From Jimgerdemannia flammicorona (lineage: Eukaryota > Mucoromycota > Endogonomycetes > Endogonales > Endogonaceae), in the NCBI GenBank assembly GCA_003990745.1, contig RBNI01001676.1, positions 1 through 21,349 on the forward strand: a DNA stretch of 21,349 nt. Reading direction: 5' to 3'. Positions 21,081 to 21,349 of this stretch are shown here, piece after piece. The translations under genes were made by a program, and so were the position numbers. How positions within the stretch are numbered: position 1 is the first letter of the stretch; each line of letters begins with the position of its first letter. The notes under the pieces are model-generated. The model was given only the letters and a program-made list of their open reading frames with translations, made no database searches and was not told the origin of the DNA.

Positions 21081-21349
21081 TAGAACGAGCGAACAGATGG
21101 GACACGACGAACGACGAACGATGAACGACGAATGATCACGTGACCCGGCGATGACGTCATCATACGATCGTGCGCGGCATACGAATTACGAATGACGGAC
21201 GATGCAAAACGACGCGGAAAATGATATTTAGCTTATCCCTGACAACCGGCACCGCAGCAACAGTTGCCACAGCTGCTGATCATTGCCTAGTAATTGAGGT
21301 CCTGATCACAAAGATATTCTTTATCCAAAACCACCTGACAAAGGTCGCA
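21081..21349. other. CpG-rich unrelated sequence at right edge
   Basis: Composition changes sharply: CpG is frequent, whereas it is rare in copy B. The stretch is rich in ACGA motifs to about 21215 and holds CACGTG (21137-21142) and TGACGTCA (21152-21159), which match known E-box and CRE consensus sites. No open frame or tRNA is seen. It may be the end of another element, or unique host DNA; I cannot tell. Confidence 0.4.
21104..21138 (+). repeat. 7-bp tandem repeat (ACGACGA), five units
   Basis: Units ACGACGA, ACGACGA, ACGATGA, ACGACGA and ATGATCA follow directly. Three are exact. Confidence 0.75.

Overview
The window is a fungal-type, gene-poor stack of transposable elements. I see no host gene, tRNA, rRNA, CRISPR array or bacterial feature. 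It suggests a transposon-rich filamentous fungus. It holds two Tx1/L1-like LINEs with APE-type endonucleases and three Ty3/gypsy LTR elements. Many coding frames are broken by C-to-T/G-to-A changes, often in CpA context, as expected of repeat-induced point mutation (RIP) or a similar process. The phylum cannot be fixed from the sequence; RIP-like decay leans towards an ascomycete, but dUTPase-bearing gypsy elements are, as far as I recall, known from basidiomycetes.

Layout. 1-125 is a pure A run, perhaps the tail of a LINE lying to the left. 126 to about 1735 is gypsy copy A (+ strand), extremely AT-rich, with a ruined reverse transcriptase (RT). About 1736-2955 is gypsy copy C (- strand): the integrase C-terminus, then its LTR. 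2956-8592 is LINE-1 copy 'L1a' on the - strand, GC-rich, with ORF1 and ORF2 and a 41-nt tail. About 8594-14076 plus 19942-21080 is gypsy copy B (+ strand): a long LTR, primer-binding site, gag, protease, a Cys-rich segment, a dUTPase and the start of RT. 14077-19943 is a second LINE, 'L1b' (+ strand), inserted inside the dUTPase of copy B, with a 13-15 bp target-site duplication and a 72-nt A tail. Copy B stops at about 21080, where an unrelated CpG-rich stretch with 7-bp repeats begins.

How the parts relate. The two LINEs are diverged members of one clade: they share 5' and 3' ends, ORF order, and RT and zinc-finger motifs. Their 3' ends carry nearly the same terminal box. Gypsy B and C share LTR core-promoter motifs, so they are related families. 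The decay is graded: A is nearly all A/T, C and B are intermediate, L1b has many stops, and L1a is the most GC-rich.

The most notable points are the dUTPase between protease and RT, the clean nested LINE insertion that splits it, the Cys-rich module before the dUTPase, and repeated loss of catalytic residues by CpA-type transitions. Nothing here looks like an intact, functioning system. All coding features are reported as pseudogenes, and boundaries given as 'about' rest on protein similarity read by eye.
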